Positions 15,246 through 24,285 of a DNA stretch of 50,314 nucleotides are shown here, piece after piece (position 1 is the first letter of the stretch; each line of letters begins with the position of its first letter). The notes under the pieces are model-generated. The model did not search any database. It was given only the letters and a program-made list of their open reading frames with translations, and was not told the origin of the DNA. Made by a program: the position numbers and the translations under genes. Source of the DNA: Candidatus Rokuibacteriota bacterium (GTDB lineage Bacteria > Methylomirabilota > Methylomirabilia > Rokubacteriales > CSP1-6); assembly GCA_016866775.1 (NCBI GenBank), contig VGLJ01000006.1, positions 1-50,314 on the forward strand, in the 5' to 3' direction.

Positions 15246-16676
15246 GTGCTGGATCTCGTGATTCGCGGTGGACAGGTCGTGACGCCCCAGGGCGCGGGGA
15301 TGTGGGACATCGGTGTACAAGGCGAACGCATCGCCGCGATCGCGACGCCCGGCTCGCTGCCGGCGGAAGGCCGCGTGCTCGACGCGACGGGCAAGATCGT
15401 CGTTCCTGGCGGCGTCGAGCCGCACACGCACCTCGCCCACTTCGTCGGCATGTTCCCGGACGAGCAGTTCTACACCCTCGGTCCCGAGGACGACACGCGC
15501 GGGATGGTGTTCGGCGGCACCACCACGCACGTCGACTTCTGCTTCATCCGTCCGAACCAGCTCGACCTCGGCGCGGCCATCGAGCAGCGCGCGTCGCGGT
15601 GGAAGGGGCAGTCGTACAACGACTACAGCTTCCACGTGGCGCTGCAGGGCAAGCTGCCGATCCGCACGTTCGACCAGATCCCCGAGGCGATCCAGCAGGG
15701 GTTCCCCACGTTCAAGGTCTTCACGGTCAACGTGCTGCCCGAGCATCCGAAGCGTCCGCCGTACCGCCTGGACTTCGGCCGCATCGGCCACGCGATGCAG
15801 ATCGTGCGCGACAACGGCGGGCTCATGGTCGTCCACGCCGAGGACGAGGACCTGGTCCAGTTCAACTACGAGAAGTTCCGCGAGGACAAGCGGATGGAGG
15901 GCGCGAACCTGCCCTACGTCCACACGAAGCTCTCGGAGAAGCTCGCGTTCCGCCGGACGATCACGCTCGCCGGCGAGATCGGGGCGGCCGTGTACTTCGT
16001 CCACACCTCGGCGCTCGAGGGCGTCGAGGCCGTGCGCGAGGGGCGCGCGCTGGGGCTGCCGATCTACGCCGAGACGCTGCACCACTACGCGTGCTTCAGC
16101 GCCGAGGACTACAAGAAGCCGCAGGGCTTCTGCTATCACACGTATCCGTCGGCGAAGTGGAAGGAAGACCAGGACGCGCTGTGGAGCGGCCTCGTCACCG
16201 ACGGCGTGTCCGCCACCGCCACCGACGAGTTCCCGACGTCGCTCGAGCTCAAGCTCCGCGGCAAGACCATCGAGGACGTCACCGGCGGCAACCTCGGCGC
16301 CGAGGCGCGGATGGGGATCGTGTTCACCGAGGGCGTCGGCCGCCGCGGCATGTCGCTCGAGCGCTTCGTGGCGGTGACGTCGTCGAACGTCGCGAAGATC
16401 GTCGGGCTCTATCCGAAGAAGGGCGCGCTCGCGCCCGGCAGCGATGCCGACATCGTGTTCATCGACCCGTCGATCCGCCGCCCGCTGACGAAGACCGACT
16501 TCCACGTCAGCGACTACAGCCCGTGGGAAGGCTGGAACGTCCTCGGCTGGCCGGTGACGACGATCCTGCGCGGCAAGGTCGTCGTGAACAATGGAACGCT
16601 CTCCGGCGCTCCGGGCGACGGCCAGCTCGTCCACCGCCGGATCGGGGGCGACGTGCTGAGCCGCCCGGTCGCCTGA
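15246..16676 (+). CDS. second hydantoinase/dihydropyrimidinase homologue
   Basis: 476 residues from GTG 15246, with GAGGAGG seven bases upstream. The amidohydrolase core is preserved: His60 and His62 (EPHTHL), Lys157 (FPTFKVFTVN), His197 (VVHAED), His253 (YFVHTS). The last metal/catalytic Asp is Asp327, but in TATDEFP, not the usual SDH. The N-terminal motif is HTH rather than HVH or HIH. It is only distantly similar to the product of 11080-12498, so it probably acts on a different cyclic amide. Same operon, 18 bases after MmgE/PrpD. Confidence 0.88.
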   Translation: MLDLVIRGGQVVTPQGAGMWDIGVQGERIAAIATPGSLPAEGRVLDATGKIVVPGGVEPHTHLAHFVGMFPDEQFYTLGPEDDTRGMVFGGTTTHVDFCFIRPNQLDLGAAIEQRASRWKGQSYNDYSFHVALQGKLPIRTFDQIPEAIQQGFPTFKVFTVNVLPEHPKRPPYRLDFGRIGHAMQIVRDNGGLMVVHAEDEDLVQFNYEKFREDKRMEGANLPYVHTKLSEKLAFRRTITLAGEIGAAVYFVHTSALEGVEAVREGRALGLPIYAETLHHYACFSAEDYKKPQGFCYHTYPSAKWKEDQDALWSGLVTDGVSATATDEFPTSLELKLRGKTIEDVTGGNLGAEARMGIVFTEGVGRRGMSLERFVAVTSSNVAKIVGLYPKKGALAPGSDADIVFIDPSIRRPLTKTDFHVSDYSPWEGWNVLGWPVTTILRGKVVVNNGTLSGAPGDGQLVHRRIGGDVLSRPVA

Positions 16677-16678
16677 GC

Positions 16679-17454
16679 GTGGCGTCGCTGCGCGACCGGA
16701 TCGGACTCGATGCGGGCTCGCGGCGCCTGGAGGACGCGCTCGACTGGGCCGCGGAGCACGGATTCCACCACGTCGACTTCAACGCCGACCTCGAGGCCAA
16801 CCACCTCGTGCGCGGATGGGACGACGAGCGCGTGCGCGCGGTGCGGCGCACCTGCGAGCGGCACGGCATCCACCTCGGGCTCCACACCTCGTCCGCGGTC
16901 AACGTCGCGGAATATTCGCCGCACGTCGCCGAGGGCGTCGACGCCTGAAGGAGCGCGTCGCCGTCTCGCTGGAGCGGCTCGAGCGGCTGACGACCTACGC
17001 CGAGCGGCGCGGCGGTGCGCGCCTGCTGCTCGAGAATCTCAACCGCGAGCCGGATCGCGCGGAGGTGCGCTATCTCGGCCATACGGTCGCGGAATGTCAG
17101 CCGTACTTCGACGCGATCGGCTCTCCGCTGTTCGGCTGGGCCTTCACGGTGAACCACGCGCACCTCGTGCCCGAGGGCATCGGCGGCTTTCTCCACGCGT
17201 TCGGCGCCGGGCGGATCGGCGAGGTGCGTCTCGCCGACAACACCGGCGAGTACGAGATCCACTTGCCGCCGGGGAAGGGCACGATCGACTTCGGCACGCT
17301 GTTCCGCCGGCTCGAGGGCGCCGGCTACCGGCAGCACTACATGATGGCGTTCGGCGCCGACGCCGACAAGCTCGCCGCCCGGGACTATTTGGATCGTTTG
17401 AATTGGGGGGCTCCGGGCGCCCCCCAAGCCCCCCACGCTCCGGGCCCGGAATGA
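16679..17454 (+). pseudogene. sugar phosphate isomerase/epimerase-like (TIM barrel), internally deleted
   Basis: GTG 16679 opens a xylose-isomerase-like TIM barrel: DALDWAAEHGFHHVDFNADL, ERHGIHLGLHTSSAVNVAEY, then PHVAEGVDA and TGA at 16946-16948. The family continues in another frame with LKERVAVSLERLERLTTYAE, LLLENLNREPDR, VNHAHLVPEG and DNTGEYEIHLPPGKGTIDFG. Family members have about 30-40 residues between these parts (a segment ending near VVHAG-HF); they are absent, so this is a deletion plus frameshift. The last residues, GAPGAPQAPHAPGPE, are encoded by a palindromic repeat. It is a pseudogene, or the assembly lost a short segment here. Confidence 0.7.
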
Positions 17455-17470
17455 ATCCGGGCCCTCCGCG
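17403..17470 (-). repeat. palindromic G-rich repeat, full copy 1 (minus orientation)
   Basis: Read on the minus strand: CGCGGAGGGCCCGG leads into a perfect 9-bp hairpin (GGGCCCGGA against TCCGGGCCC), then the core GTGGGGGGCTTGGGGGG, then a second hairpin TTGGGGGGC/GCCCCCCAA. It supplies the last codons of the isomerase reading frame on the plus strand and fills the space before the cyclase gene. Same architecture as copies at 32401, 34221, 42223 and 47146. Confidence 0.8.
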
Positions 17471-17488
17471 CCTGCCCTTCGACTGACC

Positions 17489-18543
17489 GTGCTTTCGCGC
17501 CGCACCGTCCACACGCTCCGGACCGCGCTGTGGATCACCGGCGGCTGGATCGTCGCCGCACTGCTCGTGCACTGGATCGTGCGCCGCGTCCCGACGCACC
17601 TCGCGCGCGAGGTCACGGCCGCCGCCACGGGCGCCGTCATGGGGCTCGGCAGCGCGTGGTTCGAGATCCGGGTGATCCCGCGCGTCGTGCGCGCGCTGTC
17701 GGTGGGCGGTCTGCTGCTCCTGCGGACCTTCTTCTACGTCACGCTGTGCGCGGCCGCGATTCACGTCGTGACGATGAGCCTGCGCGGGCGCTTCGAGCAG
17801 GGCGGCTGGCTGAACGACTACCGGTCCGACGCGTACCGGGACTTCGTGTTCGGGGGCGGTTCCTCGTGGCGCTGGCCATCCTCACGGCCGTGAGCTTCCT
17901 CATCAACTTCGTGCGGCAGCTCAACCGGATGCTCGGGCCGGGCACGCTCGTGAACCTGCTCCTGGGACGCTATCACCGGCCCGTCACCGAGGACCGCATC
18001 TTCATGTTCCTCGACCTGAACAACTCGACGGCCATCGCCGCGCGTCTCGGCCCCGCGCGCTTCAACGACTTCAAGAACGACTTCTTCCACGACATCGCCG
18101 AGCCGATCCTCGAGACCCGCGGCCAGATCTACCAGTACGTCGGCGACGAAGCGGTGGTGACCTGGACGACGGAGCGCGGGCTGCGAGCGGGCAACTGCCT
18201 GCGCTGCGTCTTCCTCGTGAGCGAGCGCATCCACGAGCGGCGAGCCCGCTACCTCGCGCGCTACGGGATCGTGCCGGAGTTCAAGGCGGGGCTCCACGGC
18301 GGCTCCGTCGTCACCGCCGAGATCGGCGACATCAAGAAGGACATCGTGCACAGCGGCGACACGGTCAACACCGCGGCGCGCGTCGAGGCGCAGTGCCGCC
18401 CGCTCGAGCGCCGCGTGCTCGTCTCCGAAGCACTCTTGCAGCGGTGCCCGGTTCCTGACGATCTCGTCGCGGAAGGCATGGGCTCGCATGAGCTCCGCGG
18501 CAAGTCGGAGGCCGTCCGCCTCTACAGCGTCCGCGCTCGCTAG
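17489..18543 (+). pseudogene. membrane-anchored class III adenylate cyclase, single-base frameshift
   Basis: GTG 17489 begins a membrane region with segments TALWITGGWIVAALLVHWIV, TAAATGAVMGLGSAW and VGGLLLLRTFFYVTLCAAAI. The frame breaks at the G-run 17851-17857 and continues one frame over with FLVALAILTAVSFLINFV. The cytoplasmic cyclase domain follows: metal Asp in FMFLDLNNST, second metal Asp in YQYVGDEAVVTW, and NTAARVEA with the transition-state Asn and Arg. It would make cAMP. The total length is one base off a multiple of three, so a homopolymer base-calling error is as likely as a true mutation; without it the gene looks fully functional, about 351 residues. Confidence 0.75.
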
Positions 18544-18761
18544 CCCAACTTCCACGGTCGGCGACGGCCGAAGGGCAGTTTTCGGGGTACCGCGCCGCGC
18601 AACCGTCTGAAATTCCGTCCGCTCCATCGAGAAACTCCCGGAATAGTCAGTAATTGCCTGCCCGATTTTCCTTGACAGCGCGGGGGTCTCAGTAACGAAA
18701 TGGCGCCAGCGTGCTCATCAAACGTACGACCCGTCGCGTCGGCGATAAGACGTACTGAGCG
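18544..18761. other. gap between convergent genes, nothing clear
   Basis: 218 bases with somewhat lower GC than the surroundings. A TTGACA at about 18674 has no good -10 box at 16-18 bases. I see no open frame that resembles a gene and no strong terminator hairpin. Confidence 0.4.
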
Positions 18762-19031
18762 TCAGCCGACGACGACGGTGCGGCGGGAGCGGACGCGGCA
18801 GTGGCCGGAGTCGTTCAGCGTCAGGTCGAACCACGTGTACATCGCCATGACCTCGTCGACGACCTCGCCCTTGGGCCGGTGGAGGATCCGCGAGAGACAG
18901 TCGTTGCAGACGGGCGGCTCGATGTCGCGGACCGAGAACGCGTCCGCGAACGCATCAGCGAGCAGCTCCGGTGCGCGATCCATCGCGCGGACGTCGTTGG
19001 TGGCGTAAGCGGTCCAGGCTTCGCTCTGCAT
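18762..19031 (-). CDS. small hypothetical protein with Cys pair
   Basis: 89 residues from ATG 19031, preceded by GGGGAGGAGG. The sequence is mostly helical and acidic (MDRAPELLADAFADAFSVRD) with a CNDC motif near residue 42 (EPPVCNDCLSRILHRPKGEV), which might bind a metal or form a disulfide. A C-terminal strand-rich part ends SGHCRVRSRRTVVVG. I do not recognise the family. No signal peptide. It stands alone between the two cyclase genes, transcribed in the same direction as the cyclase-AAA gene behind it. Confidence 0.65.
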   Translation of the reverse strand: MQSEAWTAYATNDVRAMDRAPELLADAFADAFSVRDIEPPVCNDCLSRILHRPKGEVVDEVMAMYTWFDLTLNDSGHCRVRSRRTVVVG

Positions 19032-19210
19032 CGTGGCCTCCTCCCCGTCGTGTTCGAAGCTCGATGCGGTTAGCAGCCGCCGTGCCAAACCGTGATCTGA
19101 AAAAATCTCGCGGAACCAGCGGCGTTCCGCCGCGGCGAGAACCGGGCATTCGGGCGGAATGACGGCGAGCGGGTAGGGCGGCGGGCGGGCATTCCGCCGC
19201 GCGGCGCTCG

Positions 19211-20790
19211 CTAGCGTACGATCGGCGCAATGCGCTCGACGTCTTCGCGGACGAGGCCGCCGACCACGATGACGTCGGTGCAGAGCTCGTCGCGCCAGGA
19301 GGGCGCGAACTCCGGCCGCGTGCTCAGGAGGAGAAGCACCGCGTGGTCCTGGATCGCGCCCGCGAGCTGGCGGAGGAACTCGAGCGAGCTCTCGTCGGCC
19401 CAGTGGAGGTTCTCGACGACGATGACGCAGGGGCGCCGCTCGGACGCGCACAGGACGATCGACGTGAGCAGGCGGAACGTCCGCTGCTTCAGCTCCGCGC
19501 CCTGGACCCGGACGAGGAAGTCCGAGCTGACAGGCACGCCGAGGAAATGCGTGAGCAGGACCTGGGCCTCGTCGTCTTCGATGCCGAGCCGGAGCAGCAG
19601 CTCCCCCGCCTGCGCCTCCACCACGTCCGTCGGCGCGGTCTCGTCGATCCGGGCCAGGCTTCGCACGATCGCCAGCAGCGGGTAGTAGGGGATCGAGCGG
19701 CCGTACGACGGACAGTTCGCCTCGACCTCGAGCACGCCCATCGCGTCGAGCCGCCGCATGAACTCGTAGAGCAGGCGCGACTTGCCCGCGCCGGGCTCGC
19801 CCGTGAGCCAGACGGTCGCGCCCGCGCCGTCGCTGGCGCGCTCGAACGCGGTGTAGAGCCGGGCGCGCTCCTCGGAGCGCCCCACGAGCGGCGTGAGGCC
19901 GCGCTCGCGCGAGACCTCCAGGCGTGTGCGCCCGCGACGCTCCTCGACGACGGTGCTGGCATGCACGGGCGCCGACTTGCCCTTCACCTGGAACTCGCCG
20001 AGGTCGTCGAACACGAAGTAGCCGTCGGTCAGCACGCGCGTGTGCTCGCTGACCACGATCTGGCCGGGTGCCGCCACGTTGAGCAGACGGGCGGCGAGGT
20101 TCGTCGTGTCGCCGACGGCGGTATAGTCCATGCGCAGGTCACGCCCGATCGCGCCGATGACGACGGGCCCGGTGTTGATGCCGACGCGCACGCGGAACTC
20201 GACACCGTGCAGGCGCGCGACCTCGGCCCGAACGGGAGCCAGATTGCGCTGGATCGCGAGCGCGGCGCGCGGTGCGCGCGGTCCTCGTGCGCGATCGGCG
20301 CGCCGAAGAGCGCCATGCAGCCGTCGCCGAGGAACTGGTTCACGGTGCCCTCGTGCTGGTGCACGGCGGCGAGGATGACCTCGAACATCCGGTCCATGAT
20401 CCCGTGCACGTCTTCGGGATCGAGCCGCTCCGACATCGCGGTGAACCCGGATACGTCGGTGAACAGCACCGTCACCTGCTTGCGCTCGCCGGTGATCGCC
20501 GCCTTCGAGGTGAGGATCTTCTCGGCGAGATGCTTCGGCGTGTAGGCGTGCGGGTCCGCGAAGCGGTCGGAGACGGGACGTGCGGACGTGCCGGCCGGCT
20601 CCGCGGGCGGCGGCACGGCGGGCGGCGACGCGGCAGCGGGGGCGATCCGCGCTCCGCAGTTGTGGCAGAACTTGTTCGTCGGCGGGTTCGTCGTTCCGCA
20701 CGAGGGGCACACCGCCGCGAGCCGCGCGCCGCACTCCGCGCAGAACTTCGCGCCGTCGGGGTTGTCGTGTTGACAGGCGGGGCACCGCAT
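19211..20790 (-). pseudogene. zinc-ribbon adenylate cyclase-AAA ATPase, frameshifted and truncated
   Basis: ATG 20790. Two zinc ribbons (CPACQHDNPDGAKFCAECG, CPSCGTTNPPTNKFCHNCG) precede a class III cyclase domain: VTVLFTDVSGFTAMSERLDP and QFLGDGCMALFGAP. Near 20250-20290 the frame is lost and continues elsewhere with VRVGINTGPVVIGAIGRDLR and YTAVGDTTNLAARLL. An AAA/STAND ATPase follows: Walker A LTGEPGAGKSRLL, Walker B CVIVVENLHWADESS. The protein ends soon after (VERIAPIVR, TAG), whereas relatives run to about 1,000 residues with a TPR-like tail. Frameshift plus missing tail suggest a pseudogene. Confidence 0.75.
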
Positions 20791-20795
20791 CACGC

Positions 20796-22178
20796 TTACC
20801 AGTCGGCGATCGGTGTCACGTAGTTCGCCCCGACCTTGACGCGCGCGACACGCCCGGCCGCGTCGAGCTCGAACACGATGTGCTCGCCGTGGAGCGCCAT
20901 GCCGTCCTTCGTCTCGATGCGGAAGGTGTGCGCGCCGAGCGGCACGAGCGTCGCGGGCGCGATGGTCGGGTCCGGCAGGTTGGGTCCGATCCACGTCAAC
21001 CGTCCGTTGAGCGCGAGCACTTGCGCGTCGCCGAAGGCGCTGCGGTAGCGCCCGAGATAGCGGCTCCACGCGGGATCGGGTGAGGGGCGGGCGGCGGGCG
21101 GCGTCGTCGCGCGCACGAGCGGCGGAGCGATCCATTCGAACGCCTTCTCGACGAGCGGCCGTGGCTCGCCGTCGTCGGCGTTGATCATCACGATCATCGC
21201 GATCTTCTCGGCGGCGGAGAAGCGCAGCTCACTGCGGTAGCCGCGCAGGACGCCGCCGTGCCCGACGAGCGTCCGGCCGTTCATGCGCAGGACCTGGAAG
21301 CCGAGGCCCCAGCCCATCTGCCAGTCCGGATCGAGCCAGTGCACGCGCTGCATCTCCCGGAGCGTGGTGCCGCGGAGGACGGAGGCGCCGTCGGGGCGGA
21401 GCTGCAGCATCGCGAAGCGCGCGAGATCGAGGACCGAGGTGGTGAGACCAGCGGCAGGAGAGACGCCGTTGACGTGGCTGTGCGGTGACGTCGTGCGCTC
21501 GCCGCTCGGGAACCGCCGGCTGTAGCCGCGTGCGAGCTTCGGGTGGTCCGCCGCCGGCGTCTCCGTCAACGTGTCGCGCATGCCGAGCGGCTCGAGGACG
21601 TGGCCCCGCACGTACGCGCCCCACGGCTCTCCGGAGACGGCCGCGACGATCTCGCCCGCGATGGTGACGGCGAGGTTGGAATACTTCCAGCGCGTCTCGG
21701 CGGCGAAGACTTCGGTCTGCGTCGGGACCGCCGCCCGGATCTCGTCGACCGACGGAAAGACCGCCTCCGACCAGTACGGGAACGGCGCTTCGCGCGGCAG
21801 GCCGGAGGTGTGCGTGAGCAGGTGGCGGATCGTGATCGGGACCGCGCTGCCTTCGGCCGGTGCCGGCTTGAACCACGGGAGGATGTCGGCGACGGAGTCG
21901 TCGAGGCGGAGCTTTCCGGCGTCCCGGAGCTGGAGGATCGCGGTCGCGGTGAAGAGCTTGGTGATCGACGCCACGCGATAGAGGGTGTCCGGGCCCGCCG
22001 GAATCTTGCGCTCGACGTCCGCCCAGCCGAACCCGCGGGCCCAGACGACCTCCTGGTCGTGGACGATCGCGAACGAGAGCCCGGGAAGACCCCGGTAGGC
22101 CATCTGGCTCTCGATCCACGACGAAAAGAGGTCGATCCCCGAGCGGACCTCCTCGTGATCCCGCAGCGCTGATGCCAT
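20796..22178 (-). CDS. serine hydrolase, beta-lactamase/AmpC-like family
   Basis: 460 residues; ATG 22178, weak GGAGGAGG about ten bases upstream. Class C beta-lactamase-like motifs: nucleophile Ser and Lys in RVASITKLF (S-x-x-K), Tyr in WKYSNLAV (Y-x-N) and GHGG for the K-T-G position. A C-terminal lipocalin-like beta domain appears to follow from about residue 360 (SRYLGRYRSAFGDAQVLALN). Such proteins include esterases, D-amino-acid peptidases and penicillin-binding-like enzymes; no signal peptide is seen, so a cytoplasmic esterase or peptidase is more likely than a lactamase. The cyclase-AAA gene starts 6 bases after its stop. Confidence 0.87.
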   Translation of the reverse strand: MASALRDHEEVRSGIDLFSSWIESQMAYRGLPGLSFAIVHDQEVVWARGFGWADVERKIPAGPDTLYRVASITKLFTATAILQLRDAGKLRLDDSVADILPWFKPAPAEGSAVPITIRHLLTHTSGLPREAPFPYWSEAVFPSVDEIRAAVPTQTEVFAAETRWKYSNLAVTIAGEIVAAVSGEPWGAYVRGHVLEPLGMRDTLTETPAADHPKLARGYSRRFPSGERTTSPHSHVNGVSPAAGLTTSVLDLARFAMLQLRPDGASVLRGTTLREMQRVHWLDPDWQMGWGLGFQVLRMNGRTLVGHGGVLRGYRSELRFSAAEKIAMIVMINADDGEPRPLVEKAFEWIAPPLVRATTPPAARPSPDPAWSRYLGRYRSAFGDAQVLALNGRLTWIGPNLPDPTIAPATLVPLGAHTFRIETKDGMALHGEHIVFELDAAGRVARVKVGANYVTPIADW

Positions 22179-22277
22179 CGGCCTCCTCCTCGCGCCCCGG
22201 GGGCGCCGCGTCCGTTATACCCGCGTCGCCTATAATCCGACGAGACGTTTCGCCAGCAAAACAGGAGGCGAGAGCCC

Positions 22278-23780
22278 GTGATCCGCAAAGTTCTCGTTGC
22301 GAACCGCGGCGAGATCGCCACCCGCGTCATCCGCGCCTGCCGCGAGCAAGGCATCGCCACCGTCGCGGTGTACTCCGAAGCGGATCGTGAAGCCCTGCAC
22401 GTCTTCATGGCCGACGAGGCGCATCCCATCGGGCCGCCGGCGCCCGCCGAGAGCTATCTCGACATCGCGACGCTGATCCGGGTCGCCAAGGGCGCCGGCG
22501 CCGACGCCGTGCATCCGGGGTACGGCTTCCTCGCGGAGAACGCGGCGTTCGCCGAGGCCTGCGCGACCGCCGGCCTCGTCTTCATCGGGCCGCCCGCGGA
22601 CGCGATCCGGAAGATGGGCGACAAGACCGCCGCGCGGCGGATCGCGCGCGAGATGCGCGTGCCGATGGTGCCGGGCACGGTGGAGCCCGTGCGGGGCGAC
22701 GACGAAGCGCGCCGCGCGGCGCGCGAGGTCGGCTATCCCGTGATGATCAAGGCGGCGATGGGCGGCGGCGGCAAGGGCATGCGCCTCGTCCGCGCGGACG
22801 CGGAGCTCGACGCCGCGTTGCGGATGGCGCGCTCCGAAGCGACGACGGCGTTCGGCGACGGGAGCGTCTATCTCGAGCGCTACGTCGAGGAGCCGCGGCA
22901 CATCGAGGTGCAGGTGCTCGCCGACGCGCACGGCCACGTGATCCATCTCGGCGAGCGCGAGTGTTCGATCCAGCGGCGCCACCAGAAGCTCATCGAGGAG
23001 TGCCCGTCGCCGTTCGTCGACGCGGAGCTTCGCGCGAAGCTCGGCGACGCCGCGTGCCGCGTGGCGAAGGCCGCGGGCTACGTCAACGCGGGCACGGTGG
23101 AATTCCTCGTCGACCGCGAGCGGAACGTCTACTTCCTCGAGATGAACACGCGGCTGCAGGTCGAGCATCCCGTGACCGAGATGGTGACCGGCCTCGACCT
23201 GGTGCGCGCGCAGCTTCGCGTGGCGGCGGGCGAGCCGCTCGGCATCCGTCAAGAAGACGTCGCCTGGCGCGGCTGGGCGATCGAGTGCCGGATCAACGCG
23301 GAGGATCCGTTCGCGGGCTGGCTGCCGTCGCCCGGCACGATCACGGGCCTCCGGCCCGCCGCCGGTCCGTGGGTGCGCGACGACTCCGGCGCGTACGAGG
23401 GGGCCACCATCCCGCGCCACTACGACACGCTGATCTCGAAGCTCATCGTGTGGGGGCCGGACCGCGCGGCCGCCATCGCGCGGATGGCGCGCGCGCTCGA
23501 CGAGTACAAGGTCACCGGCGTGCGCACGACGATTCCCGTGCTCGCGCGCATCATCGCCCACGACGACTTCCGGGCGGGGCGCCTCTCGACGCAGTTCCTC
23601 GAGCGGATCTTGCCGCAGCTCACGCCCTCGGGCGGCCGATTGGAGTCGATCGCGCTGATCGCCGCCGCGCTCGCGGAGTACGAGCGCCTCCGTGGCGGCG
23701 CGAGCGGTCAGGCCGCCACGGCAGCGCCGGGCGCGTGGCGGCAGGCACTGCGGCCCGGCTGGCGCACCGGCAGCCGGTGA
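22278..23780 (+). CDS. biotin carboxylase (AccC-like) subunit
   Basis: 500 residues from GTG 22278, preceded by AGGAGGCGAG. N-terminal VLVANRGEIATRVIRACREQ, ATP-grasp glycine loop KAAMGGGGKGMRLV, catalytic stretches ERECSIQRRHQKLIEECPSP, FLEMNTRLQVEHPVTEMVTG and AIECRINAEDP are all family signatures. It carboxylates biotin on a carrier protein using ATP and bicarbonate. The carrier follows 4 bases downstream, but no carboxyltransferase gene is in the window, so the final acceptor (acetyl-, propionyl-, acyl-CoA or another) is not defined. Closest in layout to acyl-CoA carboxylase alpha subunits split into two genes. Confidence 0.92.
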   Translation: MIRKVLVANRGEIATRVIRACREQGIATVAVYSEADREALHVFMADEAHPIGPPAPAESYLDIATLIRVAKGAGADAVHPGYGFLAENAAFAEACATAGLVFIGPPADAIRKMGDKTAARRIAREMRVPMVPGTVEPVRGDDEARRAAREVGYPVMIKAAMGGGGKGMRLVRADAELDAALRMARSEATTAFGDGSVYLERYVEEPRHIEVQVLADAHGHVIHLGERECSIQRRHQKLIEECPSPFVDAELRAKLGDAACRVAKAAGYVNAGTVEFLVDRERNVYFLEMNTRLQVEHPVTEMVTGLDLVRAQLRVAAGEPLGIRQEDVAWRGWAIECRINAEDPFAGWLPSPGTITGLRPAAGPWVRDDSGAYEGATIPRHYDTLISKLIVWGPDRAAAIARMARALDEYKVTGVRTTIPVLARIIAHDDFRAGRLSTQFLERILPQLTPSGGRLESIALIAAALAEYERLRGGASGQAATAAPGAWRQALRPGWRTGSR

Positions 23781-23784
23781 CCGC

Positions 23785-24285
23785 ATGAACTTCGTCCTCA
23801 CGTCCGGGAGCCGGACGCACCGCGTGACGGTTACGCAGGAGAACGGGCGATACCGCGTGACGGTCGACGACCACGCCTGGGACGTCGACGCGCGGCTCAC
23901 GGCGCAGGGCATCTTCTCGCTGCTCATCGACGGGGTCTCGCACGTGGCCGACGTCGACGACCACGCGGGCGTCTGCGTCGTCGACGTCGGCGGCGAGACC
24001 TATTCGATCGAGGTCGAGGAGCAGACGCGCTATATCATTCGGACGCGGGGCGGCGCGGCCGGCGGCGCCGGCGGCCAGACGGTGAAGGCCCCGCTGCCGG
24101 GCAAGATCACGTATGTCTCGGTGCGGGCGGGGGACGCGGTCGCGGCGGGGCAGAGCCTCGTCGTCATCGAGGCGATGAAGATGGAGAATGAGCTCAAGGC
24201 GACGGCGGCCGGCACGGTGCGCGAGGTGCGCGTGGCGGCGGGGCAGGCCGTGAACGCGGGCGACGTCCTCGTGGTGATCGGGTGA
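23785..24285 (+). CDS. biotin carboxyl carrier protein domain
   Basis: 166 residues, ATG 23785, 4 bases after the carboxylase stop. The C-terminal 75 residues form a biotinyl domain: [20 protein letters not shown], then [14 protein letters not shown], where the Lys of EAMKMEN is the biotin site. The N-terminal half ([38 protein letters not shown]) resembles the linker domain of acyl-CoA carboxylase alpha chains. It would shuttle the carboxyl group from the carboxylase to an unseen carboxyltransferase. The stop overlaps the GTG of the amino-acid transporter ATPase by four bases, an unusual coupling. Confidence 0.9.
   Translation: MNFVLTSGSRTHRVTVTQENGRYRVTVDDHAWDVDARLTAQGIFSLLIDGVSHVADVDDHAGVCVVDVGGETYSIEVEEQTRYIIRTRGGAAGGAGGQTVKAPLPGKITYVSVRAGDAVAAGQSLVVIEAMKMENELKATAAGTVREVRVAAGQAVNAGDVLVVIG

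Noticed and set aside
16940-16955. In-frame TGA in the isomerase (after GVDA) as a second selenocysteine codon
   Set aside because: The sequence after it in the same frame is not family-like; the family continues in another frame after a gap, so this is a deletion with frameshift.
18544-18761. A TTGACA at about 18674 as a sigma-70 promoter
   Set aside because: No acceptable -10 box at 16-18 bases and no gene starting downstream on that strand.
20796-22178. Calling the serine hydrolase a beta-lactamase resistance gene
   Set aside because: No signal peptide and an added C-terminal domain; motifs fit the broad esterase/peptidase family, not a proven lactamase.
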